Below, piece by piece: positions 38,965 to 49,059 of a stretch of DNA of 64,000 nucleotides. The notes beneath the pieces are model-generated. The model had not been told where the DNA came from and ran no database searches. It was given only the letters and a program-made list of their open reading frames with translations. The number at the start of each line of letters is the position of its first letter. The stretch's first letter is position 1. This DNA is from Gammaproteobacteria bacterium. Its GTDB lineage: Bacteria; Pseudomonadota; Gammaproteobacteria; Arenicellales; Poriferihabitantaceae. A program made the position numbers and the translations under genes. The stretch lies in the NCBI GenBank assembly GCA_030432755.1, contig JAUILZ010000016.1, positions 21,690-85,689 of the forward strand, written 5' to 3'.

Positions 38965-40359
38965 TCAGGACCGGCTACGTGGCTTCGCCTTTCCGGGAGC
39001 GTTGTCACCCGCGCTGCGGCCGGCACCACTTTTTCGTGTTGCCGGTCTGGCGGGTCGGCTCTTACTTGCCGCGGACTTCTCCGGAGCGTCCTTTGTCGGG
39101 CCGGTCCTTTGCCGCGCGGCCTTTGGCGACGACCTGTCGGTCTTGGCGGACTTTGAAGCGGTAGTCTTCGATTTCCCACTCCTCGCGAACTCTTCGCCAT
39201 CTCGACCTTGCTTGCGCGGACTCGCCTTTCCGGGCCTGTCGTCCTTCAGTTTTTCCTTGCCGGTCTTGATCGCGCCACGAGGTTTCTCTTCGACGCGATC
39301 CGGGGCGTCGCGATCACTTCCGGTTCGCGGGCGATCCTTGCGAAAGGGCTTGTCCTGCCGGGCGCCGGGTCCCGAGGGCTTCGATTCTCCGCGACCCCTG
39401 GTCGTTGCCTTTTTCCCGGCCTTTTTCCCGGCCTTGTTCGCGCCTTCCTTCTTCGCGCCCACGTGGCGCTTGCCACCCGGCTTCGCAACCTTCCCCCGTG
39501 CCGCCTTCGCATTCTCGACCCCGCCTCCGGCCTCCAGGGAAATTCCGTCATCGGCGATCACGATACGGCGTGCGCGGTAGAGCGCTCCCAGGGCCTTCTT
39601 GAAATTGCCCTTGCTGACGCCGAACAGCGCCATGACCTGCGCCGGCGAGGTATGGTCACCCAGGTCGGCATGGCCTTCGTTCACTTCCAGGTGGGCGATG
39701 ATCTCTTCCTCCAGGTTGCGGCGGGTGCGGGCGCGATCCGGCGCCAACGCAAGATCGATACGCTCATCCTCCGTGCGCACGCGCTTGATATAGCCACGCA
39801 TCCGGCGGCCCGGCCACATGCTGTCGTCGGCATCGCTATGGAAGACGAGTCCCACGTGGGTATGGTTGATCACCGCCTTCCAGCCAAGGTCCGTGCGATT
39901 CGAAATCAGCAGGTCCACCTCCTGGCCGACGCGGAACCGCGTGCCCTCCTCCTTCAGCCAGCGCCCGAGCCGCGAACTCGCGACCACGCGGTTGGTGTTC
40001 GAGTCGATGTAGGCGGTAACGACGTAGGACCTGCCCGCCTCCATGCGCTCCGCCTGCTGGCCGTAGGGCACGAGCAGGTCCTTGGGCAGACCCCAGTCGA
40101 GGAAGGCGCCGACGTTGTTCACCGCCACCACGCGCAGGTAGGCGCACTGGCCCACCATGATCTTCGGCGTCTCGGTGGTGGCGATGAGGCGGTCCTCGGA
40201 GTCGCGGTAGACAAAGACCTCCAGCGAGTCGCCCAGCTCCAGTCCTTTGGGGACATAGCGCCTGGGCAACAGGATGCCGTCACCGTCGCCATCGTCGAGA
40301 TAGAGACCGTGCGGCACGGACTTGATGACCGTCAGGGTGTTGCGTTTGCCGACTTCCAC
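38965..40359 (-). CDS. CvfB-like S1-domain RNA-binding protein with a long basic tail
   Basis: 464 residues. Residues 1-280 match the CvfB/YitL plan: successive S1-type OB domains (including NNVGAFLDWGLPKDLLVP, a typical S1 turn) and a C-terminal winged helix (ALFGVSKGNFKKALGALYR). Homologues end near there. Here another 180 residues of Lys, Arg, Ser, Gly and Pro follow, almost certainly disordered and nucleic-acid binding. First gene of an operon with the RbgA-like GTPase, which suggests a ribosome or RNA role. Confidence 0.88.
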   Translation of the reverse strand: MEVGKRNTLTVIKSVPHGLYLDDGDGDGILLPRRYVPKGLELGDSLEVFVYRDSEDRLIATTETPKIMVGQCAYLRVVAVNNVGAFLDWGLPKDLLVPYGQQAERMEAGRSYVVTAYIDSNTNRVVASSRLGRWLKEEGTRFRVGQEVDLLISNRTDLGWKAVINHTHVGLVFHSDADDSMWPGRRMRGYIKRVRTEDERIDLALAPDRARTRRNLEEEIIAHLEVNEGHADLGDHTSPAQVMALFGVSKGNFKKALGALYRARRIVIADDGISLEAGGGVENAKAARGKVAKPGGKRHVGAKKEGANKAGKKAGKKATTRGRGESKPSGPGARQDKPFRKDRPRTGSDRDAPDRVEEKPRGAIKTGKEKLKDDRPGKASPRKQGRDGEEFARSGKSKTTASKSAKTDRSSPKAARQRTGPTKDAPEKSAASKSRPARPATRKSGAGRSAGDNAPGKAKPRSRS

Positions 40360-40435
40360 GACTGGGTACCTGGGGTGGAGGGCCGAGTGTACTGTATTCG
40401 CAGGGCGCCGGCCCGAGACGACGCGCCGCGGCTAC

Positions 40436-40530
40436 TTTGCTATAGTGCCGCCTTGTGCATCCTCCTCCCGCCATCCAACGGCTCCCCGACCATCCGCCGA
40501 TCATCGCCGCCAACCGTGACGCCATGACCG
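40436..40530 (+). pseudogene. Decayed copy of the NRDE/TANGO2 gene 5' end
   Basis: The sequence CTATAGTGCCGCC-TTGTGCATCCTC and about 70 following bases align with the intact NRDE gene start at 40963-41035, including its promoter hexamer. The start codon is TTG instead of ATG, a one-base gap breaks the frame, and similarity ends near the conserved ATCGCCGCCAACCG. A STAS-type gene now lies between this remnant and the intact copy. Confidence 0.8.
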
Positions 40531-40581
40531 CCTGCAAGAGATAACACTGACTACTAAAACCCGTTACCATGGAGACGAACC

Positions 40582-40947
40582 ATGATCAAGCATGAACTTC
40601 TGGATCACGATGGCATTATGGTGGTATCACCGGAAGGCAGCCTTTCGGAAGAGGATTTCATACAACTTGCCAATGCGGCTGACCCCTATATCGAGGCACA
40701 CGGCGGCCTGAGCGGTATCATGATCTATACGGAGACATTTCCGGGCTGGAAGGATTTCTCCGGTTTGCTGTCACACCTGCGATTCGTGAAAGACCATCAT
40801 CACAAGATCGGCAAGGTTGCGCTGGTAACGGACAGCAGGGCGGCGGCAGTCGCCGAGTCACTGGCGAAACATTTCGTCAGCGCTGAAATCAGGCATTTTG
40901 GGTTCGTGGACAAGGCACAGGCGCTGGACTGGTTGCGGCAATCGTAG
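40582..40947 (+). CDS. SpoIIAA-like (STAS/Sec14-type) protein
   Basis: 121 residues of the SpoIIAA-like family, a small alpha/beta fold related to STAS and Sec14 lipid-binding domains. Features are EGSLSEEDF, the FPGWKDFSGLLSHLRFVKDHH segment and the KVALVTDS strand. GGAGACGAACC precedes the ATG. Homologues are soluble and often stress-linked; the ligand is unknown. The gene lies between a partial and a complete NRDE gene and may have been brought in with that duplication. Confidence 0.85.
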   Translation: MIKHELLDHDGIMVVSPEGSLSEEDFIQLANAADPYIEAHGGLSGIMIYTETFPGWKDFSGLLSHLRFVKDHHHKIGKVALVTDSRAAAVAESLAKHFVSAEIRHFGFVDKAQALDWLRQS

Positions 40948-40963
40948 TCGCGACCACTTACCT

Positions 40964-40969
40964 ATAGTG
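40964..40969 (+). promoter_or_regulatory. -10 hexamer abutting the NRDE start codon
   Basis: TATAGT ends five bases before the ATG at 40975, so transcription would begin at or beside the start codon. This implies a leaderless message. The same hexamer is kept in the decayed copy upstream. Confidence 0.55.
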
Positions 40970-40974
40970 CCGCC

Positions 40975-41775
40975 ATGTGCATCCTCTTCCTTGCCATCCG
41001 TCGGCACCGGGACTACCCGCTGGTCATCGCCGCCAACCGCGATGAATATCACGACCGGCCGAGCCGCGGCATGCACTGGTGGGAGGATGAGCCGGACATC
41101 CTCGCGGGGCGTGATCTCACCGCCGGTGGCACCTGGCTTGGTGTGCACCGGAACGGCGCCTTTGCCGCGGTGACCAATTTCCGCGGCGTCGGCGGGCAAC
41201 GTGCCGATGCCCGTAGCCGTGGCGAGCTGGTTTCCCGCTTTCTCGCCAGTGGCGGTATCGTCGAGGATTACCACCGCTTCCTCGCGCGCGACCACTGGAA
41301 GTACAACCCGTTCAACCTCGTCTACGGAAACAGGGACGGACTCTTCACCTGGGGCCACGACGACCCCGAGGCGCGGCCCCTTGGAGACGGATTCCACAGC
41401 GTCAGCAACGGACCCATGGACCAGCCCTGGCCGAAGATGTCCCGCGGCGTCGCCGAGCTGTCGCGCCATGTCCGCGGCGACGAGACCCTGCTCGCGGAAT
41501 CGCTGCTTCCGGTCATGCTCGACGCTGCCCCGGCACCGGATTCCGAGCTGCCCGATACCGGCTACGGACTCGAACGCGAACGGCTGTTGTCACCGATCTT
41601 TATCCGCGGCGACACCTATGGCACGCGTGCCACCACCATCCTGCTGTACCGCCGCGAACGGGTGGAGATCGTGGAGTACGCCCACGGGAGGCGGGACGCC
41701 TTGACAGAGGGCAATCGTTTCGAATTGACCCTCGCGGCCACCACCCGGGAAATGGCGCAAACGGCAACTGATTGA
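40975..41775 (+). CDS. NRDE (TANGO2-like) family protein
   Basis: 266 residues. MCILFLAIRRH and AANRDEYHDRPS are the NRDE family hallmark; TNFRG and SNGP also fit. TANGO2-like proteins are Ntn-hydrolase-like in fold (the Cys2 after Met1 is conserved) and have been linked to haem or lipid handling; the bacterial activity is not settled. No ribosome site precedes the ATG, consistent with a leaderless message from the adjacent TATAGT. The stop codon lies inside the FNR box of the next operon. Confidence 0.88.
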   Translation: MCILFLAIRRHRDYPLVIAANRDEYHDRPSRGMHWWEDEPDILAGRDLTAGGTWLGVHRNGAFAAVTNFRGVGGQRADARSRGELVSRFLASGGIVEDYHRFLARDHWKYNPFNLVYGNRDGLFTWGHDDPEARPLGDGFHSVSNGPMDQPWPKMSRGVAELSRHVRGDETLLAESLLPVMLDAAPAPDSELPDTGYGLERERLLSPIFIRGDTYGTRATTILLYRRERVEIVEYAHGRRDALTEGNRFELTLAATTREMAQTATD

Positions 41776-41785
41776 TCTGAATCAA
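41772..41785. promoter_or_regulatory. FNR/Anr box of the Usp operon
   Basis: TTGAT-CTGA-ATCAA is a perfect match to the FNR-family consensus TTGAT-N4-ATCAA. Its centre is 41.5 bases upstream of a start point predicted from CAGAGT (41808-41813), the spacing of class II FNR-activated promoters. The Usp ATG follows at 41843. Confidence 0.85.
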
Positions 41786-41842
41786 CAGACCGGCGGGGGC
41801 TGCGTGGCAGAGTGACGTCCATCGCCTTTCCAGGAGCACGAC

Positions 41843-42664
41843 ATGTCGATCAAGCACATCCTTGTGTCACTCGATGGCCAGCGTAACCTGGCTGCAACCG
41901 CCCAGACCGCCTGCGACACCGCGGCGGATTACGGGGCCCATGTCACCGGTTTCTACGTCATTCCCCGGGTCAGCATTCCGACCTACGCCGAGTCACGGAT
42001 CCCGGAGGAAATCGTTCGCGCCCACGACGAGGCGGCACGCAAGGACGCGGAGGCAGCGGGCAAGGAGTTCAAGGCTATCGCGGATGCCGCCGGCTGTTCA
42101 AATGACTGGCTCGCGGTCAAGGGATATCCCGAGAGCCTGGTCATCGACCGCGCGCGTTACAGCGACATCGTCATCATGGGGCAGGCCCGCGCGAGCAAGC
42201 CGTCGCCCCATTCCGTGGCGGTGGAGAACAGCGTCATCATGGGTTGCGCGCGGCCGGTGGTGATGATCCCGAAGGACGGCCTGTCCGGAAGACTCGGGGA
42301 GCGCGTGGTGGTGGCCTGGAACGGGAGCCGCGAGGCGGTACGGGCAATCAATGACGCGATGCCGCTGCTGGAAAAGGCGACCAGCGTGTCAGTGCTCACC
42401 ATCGATCCGGGCAAGGATGACGGCGATGTCCCGGGGGCGGAAATCTGCCAGTACCTTGCACGTCATGGTGTCCAGGCAGAGGCTTCCACTGTGAAATCAA
42501 AAAACAGCACCACGGAAACCCTGCTCGCCCATGCGAAGGACAACGGCGCCAACCTCGTGATCATGGGCGCCTACGGCCACAGCCGCCTGCGAGAGTTCGT
42601 CCTCGGCGGGGCCACCTATAACATGCTGCAGTACGCCGACGTCGCGGTGTTGCTGTCTCATTAG
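41843..42664 (+). CDS. Tandem universal stress protein (UspA family)
   Basis: 273 residues with two Usp domains (about 1-140 and 150-273), beginning KHILVSLDG and ending in the nucleotide-binding loop (GAYGHSRLREFVLGG). The second domain keeps the G-x2-G-x9-G(S/T)-like pattern; the first has GQARASKPSPHSVAVENS. Two-domain Usps of this kind are often made under low oxygen. The upstream FNR box agrees. First gene of a five-gene run with very short gaps. Confidence 0.9.
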   Translation: MSIKHILVSLDGQRNLAATAQTACDTAADYGAHVTGFYVIPRVSIPTYAESRIPEEIVRAHDEAARKDAEAAGKEFKAIADAAGCSNDWLAVKGYPESLVIDRARYSDIVIMGQARASKPSPHSVAVENSVIMGCARPVVMIPKDGLSGRLGERVVVAWNGSREAVRAINDAMPLLEKATSVSVLTIDPGKDDGDVPGAEICQYLARHGVQAEASTVKSKNSTTETLLAHAKDNGANLVIMGAYGHSRLREFVLGGATYNMLQYADVAVLLSH

Positions 42665-42688
42665 GCGGTCCTCCGCCAATGACCGGTC

Positions 42689-44284
42689 ATGAGCACGCGG
42701 CTCCTGCGGGACCTGCAGGATCCCGCGCTCCATGATCACCCCGTCAGCGGTTTCGAGGTCATCGAGACGCACATATCCTGGGTCCTGCTGACAGGCGCCT
42801 ACGCCTTCAAGATCAAGAAACCGCTGGATCTCGGCTTCGTCGATTGCCGCGACATCCGGCGCCGGCGCCACTACTGTCACGAGGAGATCCGTCTCAACCG
42901 GCGCCTCGCGCCCGGTCTCTACCTCGACGTGCTGGCGGTCACCGGTGAGCCGGGGAACATCCGCCTGGTACCGGATCCGGTCCGCGACGCCGAACCACCG
43001 GCGGATGCGCTGGAGTACCTGGTGCGCATGCGCCAGTTCGACCAGGGCGGCCTGCTGGACAGGTTGCAGGAGCGTGGCGCACTGTCCGCGGAGCATATCG
43101 ACAGCCTCGCTGCGCAGGTGGCGGCATTCCACGCGGACACGGAACGCGCCGGGGATAATTCCCCGTTCGGCGACGCCGATGACGTCGCGCGCTGGGCCCT
43201 GCAGAACTTCGACCAGGCGAGGTCCCTGGAGGCATCCGCCGGGACAAGGCGGACTCTCGCACGCCTCAGGGACTGGACCGAAAGGGAACTGGCACGCCTG
43301 GCGGAGCGCTTCGCCGCGCGCAAACAGGAGGGATTCATCCGCGACTGCCACGGCGACCTCCACCTCGGCAACGTGGCGGTGGTGGACGGCGAAGTCACCG
43401 TGTTCGACTGCATCGAGTTCAACGACGCACTGCGCGTCATTGACGTGATCAGCGAGATCGCATTCATGTTCATGGACCTGCTGTCGCGCAACGAGACCGC
43501 CCTGGCCTGGCGCCTGCTGGACCGCTACCTCGAACGGACGGGAGACCACCGCGGGCTGGAGCTGCTGCGTTTCTACGCCGTCTATCGCGCCATGGTGCGC
43601 ACCAAGGTGGCGATGATTCGCGGCGCCCAGGAGGGCATCGACGCCAAACAAGCGGGGATGGCGGCCCGCGACGCGGCGGCGCACCTCGCGCTGGCCGCCC
43701 GCCTCGCGGAGGAGCGGCGCCCGCTGCTGATCCTGACCCGGGGCCTTTCCGGCAGCGGCAAGTCCTGGCTGGCCTCCCGCCTGGTGGAGTCCTGTGGACT
43801 GGTGCGGCTGCGCTCGGACGTCGAGCGCAAGCGTCTATACGGGCTCGCGGCAGAAGAGCGAAGTGGTTCCGCGACCGGGGACGGCCTGTACACCGCGGAT
43901 GCCAGCCGACTGACCTACGAAAGTATGGCGGAAGCCGCGACCCTGCTTCTCGACGCGGGCCTGGCGGTGATCGTGGACGCCACGTTTCTCAAGCGCTGGC
44001 AGCGGGCGCTTTTCGTCGACGTCGCGCGGCGCCTGGACGTTCCGCTGCACATCCTCGACCTGCACGCGGACGAGGCCACGCTGCGACGGCGTATAGTCGC
44101 GCGGATGCAAGCCGGCGGCGATCCTTCCGAGGCCGACCTCGCGATCCTCGAGCACCAGCTCGCCAGCGCCGAACCACTGGACGAGAACGAGCAGGCATTC
44201 ACCATGCCGGTCGACGCCGGCGACGACCAGGCGGACGATGCTGCGCAAACCCTGCCCGACCACCTGGGCTACCGCGTCGCCTGA
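42689..44284 (+). CDS. APH-type kinase fused to a P-loop (zeta-toxin-like) kinase
   Basis: 531 residues. The N-terminal half resembles aminoglycoside phosphotransferases: CHGDLHLGN (220-228) is the catalytic loop and VFDCIEF supplies the metal-binding aspartate. The C-terminal half (from about 345) is an AAA_33/zeta-like kinase with Walker [10 protein letters not shown] (352-360) and [13 protein letters not shown]. The substrate is unknown; homologues are often called hypothetical and are found near Usp genes. Two kinase folds in one chain suggest phosphoryl transfer to a small molecule under stress. It lies 24 bases after the Usp gene. Confidence 0.85.
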   Translation: MSTRLLRDLQDPALHDHPVSGFEVIETHISWVLLTGAYAFKIKKPLDLGFVDCRDIRRRRHYCHEEIRLNRRLAPGLYLDVLAVTGEPGNIRLVPDPVRDAEPPADALEYLVRMRQFDQGGLLDRLQERGALSAEHIDSLAAQVAAFHADTERAGDNSPFGDADDVARWALQNFDQARSLEASAGTRRTLARLRDWTERELARLAERFAARKQEGFIRDCHGDLHLGNVAVVDGEVTVFDCIEFNDALRVIDVISEIAFMFMDLLSRNETALAWRLLDRYLERTGDHRGLELLRFYAVYRAMVRTKVAMIRGAQEGIDAKQAGMAARDAAAHLALAARLAEERRPLLILTRGLSGSGKSWLASRLVESCGLVRLRSDVERKRLYGLAAEERSGSATGDGLYTADASRLTYESMAEAATLLLDAGLAVIVDATFLKRWQRALFVDVARRLDVPLHILDLHADEATLRRRIVARMQAGGDPSEADLAILEHQLASAEPLDENEQAFTMPVDAGDDQADDAAQTLPDHLGYRVA

Positions 44285-44289
44285 GCGCC

Positions 44290-44997
<708 letters not shown>

Positions 44998-44999
44998 CG

Positions 45000-47381
45000 A
45001 TGCGGGTACTCGATCGCAAGCTGCTGCGCGATGCCCTGAGGCTCTGGGCCCAGGGGATCGCCATCGCCCTGGTGCTGGCGTCCGGCGTGGGCACGCTGAT
45101 CCTGAGCATGGGGGTGTACCAGTCCCTCGACGAGACCCTGCGCGCCTACTATGAGCGTCACCGCTTCGGCCACGTGTTTGCCTCGGCCACCCGAGCGCCA
45201 AGGACCCTGCTGCCCGCGATCCGGGCCCTGGATGGTGTTTCATCAGCTGATGCCCGTGTCAGCGGGGCCGCCATCCTCGACCTGCCTGACCTCGCCGAAC
45301 CCGCCTCCGCCATGCTGCTGGGGCTGCCCGACGACGGCACGGCCGGTCACGCGGCGAGCCGCGGTCTCAACCGTGTCTATGTCAAGCGCGGTCAGCTGCC
45401 GGAACCCGGCCGTGGCAACCAGATCGCCATCAACGCCGCCTTCGCCGATGCCAACGGCCTCGGACCGGGGGATACAGTTTCCGCGGTGGTCAATGGCCGG
45501 CGTACGCAACTGAAGGTCTCGGCGGTGGTGCTGTCCCCCGACACCATCTACGCCATCGGTCCCGGCGACCTGATCCCGGACGACCGTCGCTTCGGCGTGT
45601 TCTGGATGCCGGACAGCGAACTACGAGCCGTCTACGATCTCGAGGGCGCGTTCAACCAGCTGAGCGTGCTGTTGCAGCACGGCGCCGACGCCGCGCCCGT
45701 CATGGAGGCCGTCGACCGGTTGCTGAAGCCCTATGGCGGCACCGCGTCCTACGGCCGGGACAACCACCCCTCCCACGCCTTCATCGACACCGAGCTCTCC
45801 GAGCTGAGGGGCATGATGGTGGTGCTGCCGCCGGTGTTCCTGCTGGTGACCGCGTTCCTGGTGCACATGATCCTCTCGCGACTCATCGCCCTGGAAAGGG
45901 AGCAGATCGGACTCCTGAAGGCTGTGGGTTACGGCCGCTGGGCCATCGCCGCGCACTACCTCAAGCTGGTAATGATCATCGCCGCCCTGGGCATCCTCCT
46001 CGGCACCGCGGTGGGCGCATGGCTCGGCTACGGCCTCACCGCCCTATACACCCGGTTCTTTCATTTTCCGTTCCTGATCTTCCGCCTGAGCCCGGAGGTT
46101 TTTCTCATCGCCACCGCCGTCGCGGTCGCGGCCACCGCCGGCGGCGCCCTGGGCGCGGTGCTGCGGGTGGTTCGGCTGAAGCCGGTGGTGGCGATGTCGC
46201 CGCCCGCGCCGCCGGTGTTCCGCCGCGGCCGGATCCTGCCGCCGGCGCTGGCGAAACTGTTTTCAGAGTCCACCGTGATGGTGACGCGCCACCTGCTGCG
46301 CACGCCGGCGCGCTCGCTGCTGACCATGGTGGGAGTCAGCTTTTCCGTGGCGGTGATGATCACCTCGATGTTCGGCCTCGACAGCGTGGACCGGATGATC
46401 GAGGTCACCTTCCACCAGAGCGAGCGCCAGCACGCCAACATCTCCTTCCACGAGCCCAACACCTGGCGCGCGGTCAATGCCATCCAGCGCCTGCCCGGGG
46501 TCCTGCGCGCGGAACCCTTCCGCACCGTCTCAGCCCGCCTGCATCACGGCCACCGGCACCGCCGCGTGGCGGTCCAGGGCAAGCCTGACGGGGCCGATCT
46601 CAGCCGGGTGCTGGATACCAGCCTCGAACCCGTGGACCTGCCCCCCACGGGTATAGCCATCTCGCAGAAGCTGGCGGAGGTGCTGCACGCCGGGCCGGGG
46701 GACGCCGTGCGCCTGGAGACCCTGGGCAGGGAACAGGGAATGCACGACCTGAAGATCAGCAAGGTGATCCAGGGCTATATCGGCCTCGGTGCCTACATGT
46801 CCCTCGACGCCCTCAACCGGCTCCTCGGCGAGGACCGGCTGGTCTCCGGCGTCAACCTGATGCTGGATGACAACCGGCTGGACGCGTTCTACCGCGAGGT
46901 CAAGGCGACGCCGTCGATCCACGCGATCTCCCTGATCCGCCGGGCCATGCACCGCTTCCGCGAAACCATCGGCGAGAACATCGGCATCATGGTGACGACG
47001 TTCAGCACCCTGGGAATCGTGATTGCCTTCGGCGTCTGCTACAACAGCGCCCGGGTGCAGCTCTCGGAACGCGCGCGCGAGCTGGCGAGCCTGCGGGTGC
47101 TGGGATTCTCGCGCTGGGAGGTGAGCCGCATCCTGCTGAAGGAGATGGGCTTCCTCGCCCTCGCCGGCATTCCCCTCGGCTGGCTTGTGGGCTACTGGCT
47201 CGCCTGGCTCGCCTCCCGGGGAATGCAGAGCGAGCTCTACCAGGTGCCGTTCCTGGTGGAACCCGCAACCTTCGCCCGCGCCACCGTGGTGGTGCTCGGG
47301 GCCGTCATCCTTTCCGGGGCCATCGTCTGGCGCCGGATCCGGCACCTAGACCTGATCAGAGTCCTCAAGACACGGGAATAA
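45000..47381 (+). CDS. FtsX/MacB-type ABC permease with duplicated core
   Basis: 793 residues with two FtsX-type units. A first helix near residues 15-35 and helices around 270-385 make one; helices from about 440 and a final set around 660-780 make the other, each with a periplasmic domain between. REQIGLLKAVGYGRW and RELASLRVLGFSRW are the coupling segments that touch the ATPase. This is the long, single-chain permease form (LolCE-like pair in one chain). The ATG at 45000 is chosen because a long upstream open frame antisense-like extension overlaps the ATPase gene. Confidence 0.9.
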   Translation: MRVLDRKLLRDALRLWAQGIAIALVLASGVGTLILSMGVYQSLDETLRAYYERHRFGHVFASATRAPRTLLPAIRALDGVSSADARVSGAAILDLPDLAEPASAMLLGLPDDGTAGHAASRGLNRVYVKRGQLPEPGRGNQIAINAAFADANGLGPGDTVSAVVNGRRTQLKVSAVVLSPDTIYAIGPGDLIPDDRRFGVFWMPDSELRAVYDLEGAFNQLSVLLQHGADAAPVMEAVDRLLKPYGGTASYGRDNHPSHAFIDTELSELRGMMVVLPPVFLLVTAFLVHMILSRLIALEREQIGLLKAVGYGRWAIAAHYLKLVMIIAALGILLGTAVGAWLGYGLTALYTRFFHFPFLIFRLSPEVFLIATAVAVAATAGGALGAVLRVVRLKPVVAMSPPAPPVFRRGRILPPALAKLFSESTVMVTRHLLRTPARSLLTMVGVSFSVAVMITSMFGLDSVDRMIEVTFHQSERQHANISFHEPNTWRAVNAIQRLPGVLRAEPFRTVSARLHHGHRHRRVAVQGKPDGADLSRVLDTSLEPVDLPPTGIAISQKLAEVLHAGPGDAVRLETLGREQGMHDLKISKVIQGYIGLGAYMSLDALNRLLGEDRLVSGVNLMLDDNRLDAFYREVKATPSIHAISLIRRAMHRFRETIGENIGIMVTTFSTLGIVIAFGVCYNSARVQLSERARELASLRVLGFSRWEVSRILLKEMGFLALAGIPLGWLVGYWLAWLASRGMQSELYQVPFLVEPATFARATVVVLGAVILSGAIVWRRIRHLDLIRVLKTRE

Positions 47382-47384
47382 CCC

Positions 47385-48596
47385 ATGCATGCATTCGTCT
47401 GGATCAAGCGAGCCATCTACCTGCTGCTACTGGTCGCCCTGACCTGGGCCGTGCGCCAGGCCCTCGCGCCGAAACCCGTCGGCGTGGACATCGGCGTGAT
47501 CGACCGCGGCCCGGTCGAGGTCACCGTCAACGAGGAGGGCATGACCCGGATCCGCGACACCTACCTCGTGGTGGCGCCGGTAGCCGGCAACGTGCTGCGC
47601 TTCCCCGTCGAGGTGGGGGACGAGGTCGTGGAAGCGGTGACCGTGGTCGCGGAGATCGAGCCCGCCCTGCCCGCCTTCCTCGACGCGCGCCAGCGCGAGG
47701 AACTCGAGGCCAACCTCGCTGCGGCGGAGTCCGCGGTGCGCGTGGCCGAGGCCCGCCTCGCGCAGGCCCGGGTCGCCGTCCGCCTGGCCGAAAGCGAACT
47801 GCGCCGCATGCAGTCGCTGGAGCTCGACACCCTGGTGTCCAAGCGCGAACTGGAAAACGCCGAGCTGGAACTGTCCTCCCGGCGAGCGGCTGCCAACAGC
47901 GCGGAGGCGGAACTCGAACTCAGTCGCCAGCAGGTGGACGCCGTTGCCGCGCGCCTCATCGGCCCGGAGCGCCCGGGTCTCTGCGCCGCGGTGGGCAGCG
48001 GCACCTGCGTGGAGCTGAAGTCACCCGCGGACGGCGTCGTCCTGCAGGTGTTCAACGAGAGCGAACACGTGGTCGCGGCGGGGGAAAACCTGCTGGAGAT
48101 CGGCGACCCGGACAACCTCGAGATCGTCGTCGATCTGCTGTCCACCGACGCGGTGCAGGTCAGGACCGGCCAGCAGGTGCGCATCGAGCGCTGGGGCGGC
48201 ACGAACACGCTGGCAGGTGTCGTGCGCTCGGTGGAACCGGTGGGTTTCGAGAAGGTATCCGCCCTCGGCATCGAGGAACAGCGGGTCAACACCCTCATCG
48301 ACCTCGCCCCGGACCAGGACACCGCCGGCCTCGGCCACCAGTTCCGCATCCACGCCGCCATCGTGATCTGGAACGAGGACGATGCGCTGCGGGTACCCAT
48401 GGGCGCGCTGTTCCGCAGCGACGGCGACTGGGCGGTATTCGTGGCCGCGGACGGCACCGCACGGTCAAGGATCGTGCAGATCGGGCAATGGAACGAGGAT
48501 CATGCGCAGGTGCTGGCGGGATTGGAGGAAGGGGAGCGGGTCATCCTGCATCCAGGAGATACGGTGGCGGACGGAGTTACTATCGAGGCGCGTTGA
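47385..48596 (+). CDS. HlyD/MacA-type periplasmic adaptor
   Basis: 403 residues. One N-terminal membrane anchor (about 8-25), then a lipoyl/barrel-hybrid domain (VVAPVAGNVLRFPVEVGDEV), a long coiled-coil hairpin (about 100-190, Ala/Glu/Arg-rich), a second lipoyl half (KSPADGVVLQVFNESEHV) and a beta barrel. It would bridge the permease to an outer-membrane TolC-type channel, which is not encoded here. Last gene of the operon. Confidence 0.9.
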   Translation: MHAFVWIKRAIYLLLLVALTWAVRQALAPKPVGVDIGVIDRGPVEVTVNEEGMTRIRDTYLVVAPVAGNVLRFPVEVGDEVVEAVTVVAEIEPALPAFLDARQREELEANLAAAESAVRVAEARLAQARVAVRLAESELRRMQSLELDTLVSKRELENAELELSSRRAAANSAEAELELSRQQVDAVAARLIGPERPGLCAAVGSGTCVELKSPADGVVLQVFNESEHVVAAGENLLEIGDPDNLEIVVDLLSTDAVQVRTGQQVRIERWGGTNTLAGVVRSVEPVGFEKVSALGIEEQRVNTLIDLAPDQDTAGLGHQFRIHAAIVIWNEDDALRVPMGALFRSDGDWAVFVAADGTARSRIVQIGQWNEDHAQVLAGLEEGERVILHPGDTVADGVTIEAR

Positions 48597-48634
48597 AATC
48601 CCGATAAAACAGTGTTTTCCTGCACAATGAGCTT

Positions 48635-48961
48635 CTAGTTTTGCCAGACGCCGTACCCGCGTTTTCTCAGGCGGCGCGCTTTTTCCCGTTCCATGCGACT
48701 TGCTTCCTCGTAGCTCATGGGATTCAGTGATCGATACTGCCTGGGCTTTAGTCGAAGCCCAAATTTCTTAACGAGTCGTGCCGACTTGTACCCGTTCTTG
48801 TGTTGCTCGTACCGTTCCTCCGGTGTTCTCGATGTCATACCGACATACACGCATGATTTCCCTTCCATGTAGTCAGGGTTAGCTTCGCGGAAGCGTTTCA
48901 CCTTGAGTACAGCGAGTTCGAGCTCGATGACGTAAATATTGAATCTCTCTTTTGCAGGCAT
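48635..48961 (-). CDS. Small GIY-YIG-type nuclease-like protein
   Basis: 108 residues. NIYVIEL and CVYVGMTSRTPEERYEQHKNG correspond to the two halves of the GIY-YIG core (YVIEL ~ GIY strand, YVGMT ~ YIG strand), with the conserved arginine at TPEER. The final catalytic glutamate is not obvious. The gene is clearly lower in GC and uses AT-rich codons unlike its neighbours, so it is probably a recent arrival. It interrupts two rightward genes on the opposite strand. Confidence 0.75.
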   Translation of the reverse strand: MPAKERFNIYVIELELAVLKVKRFREANPDYMEGKSCVYVGMTSRTPEERYEQHKNGYKSARLVKKFGLRLKPRQYRSLNPMSYEEASRMEREKARRLRKRGYGVWQN

Positions 48962-49059
48962 GAGTTGTCGGGTGTCCAGAATAGACCGGTTCGCGATCTG
49001 CCCCTCTGTCCTGATATCGGGTAACCTATCCTACGGAGGGAAAGCGCCGAACACCACCC

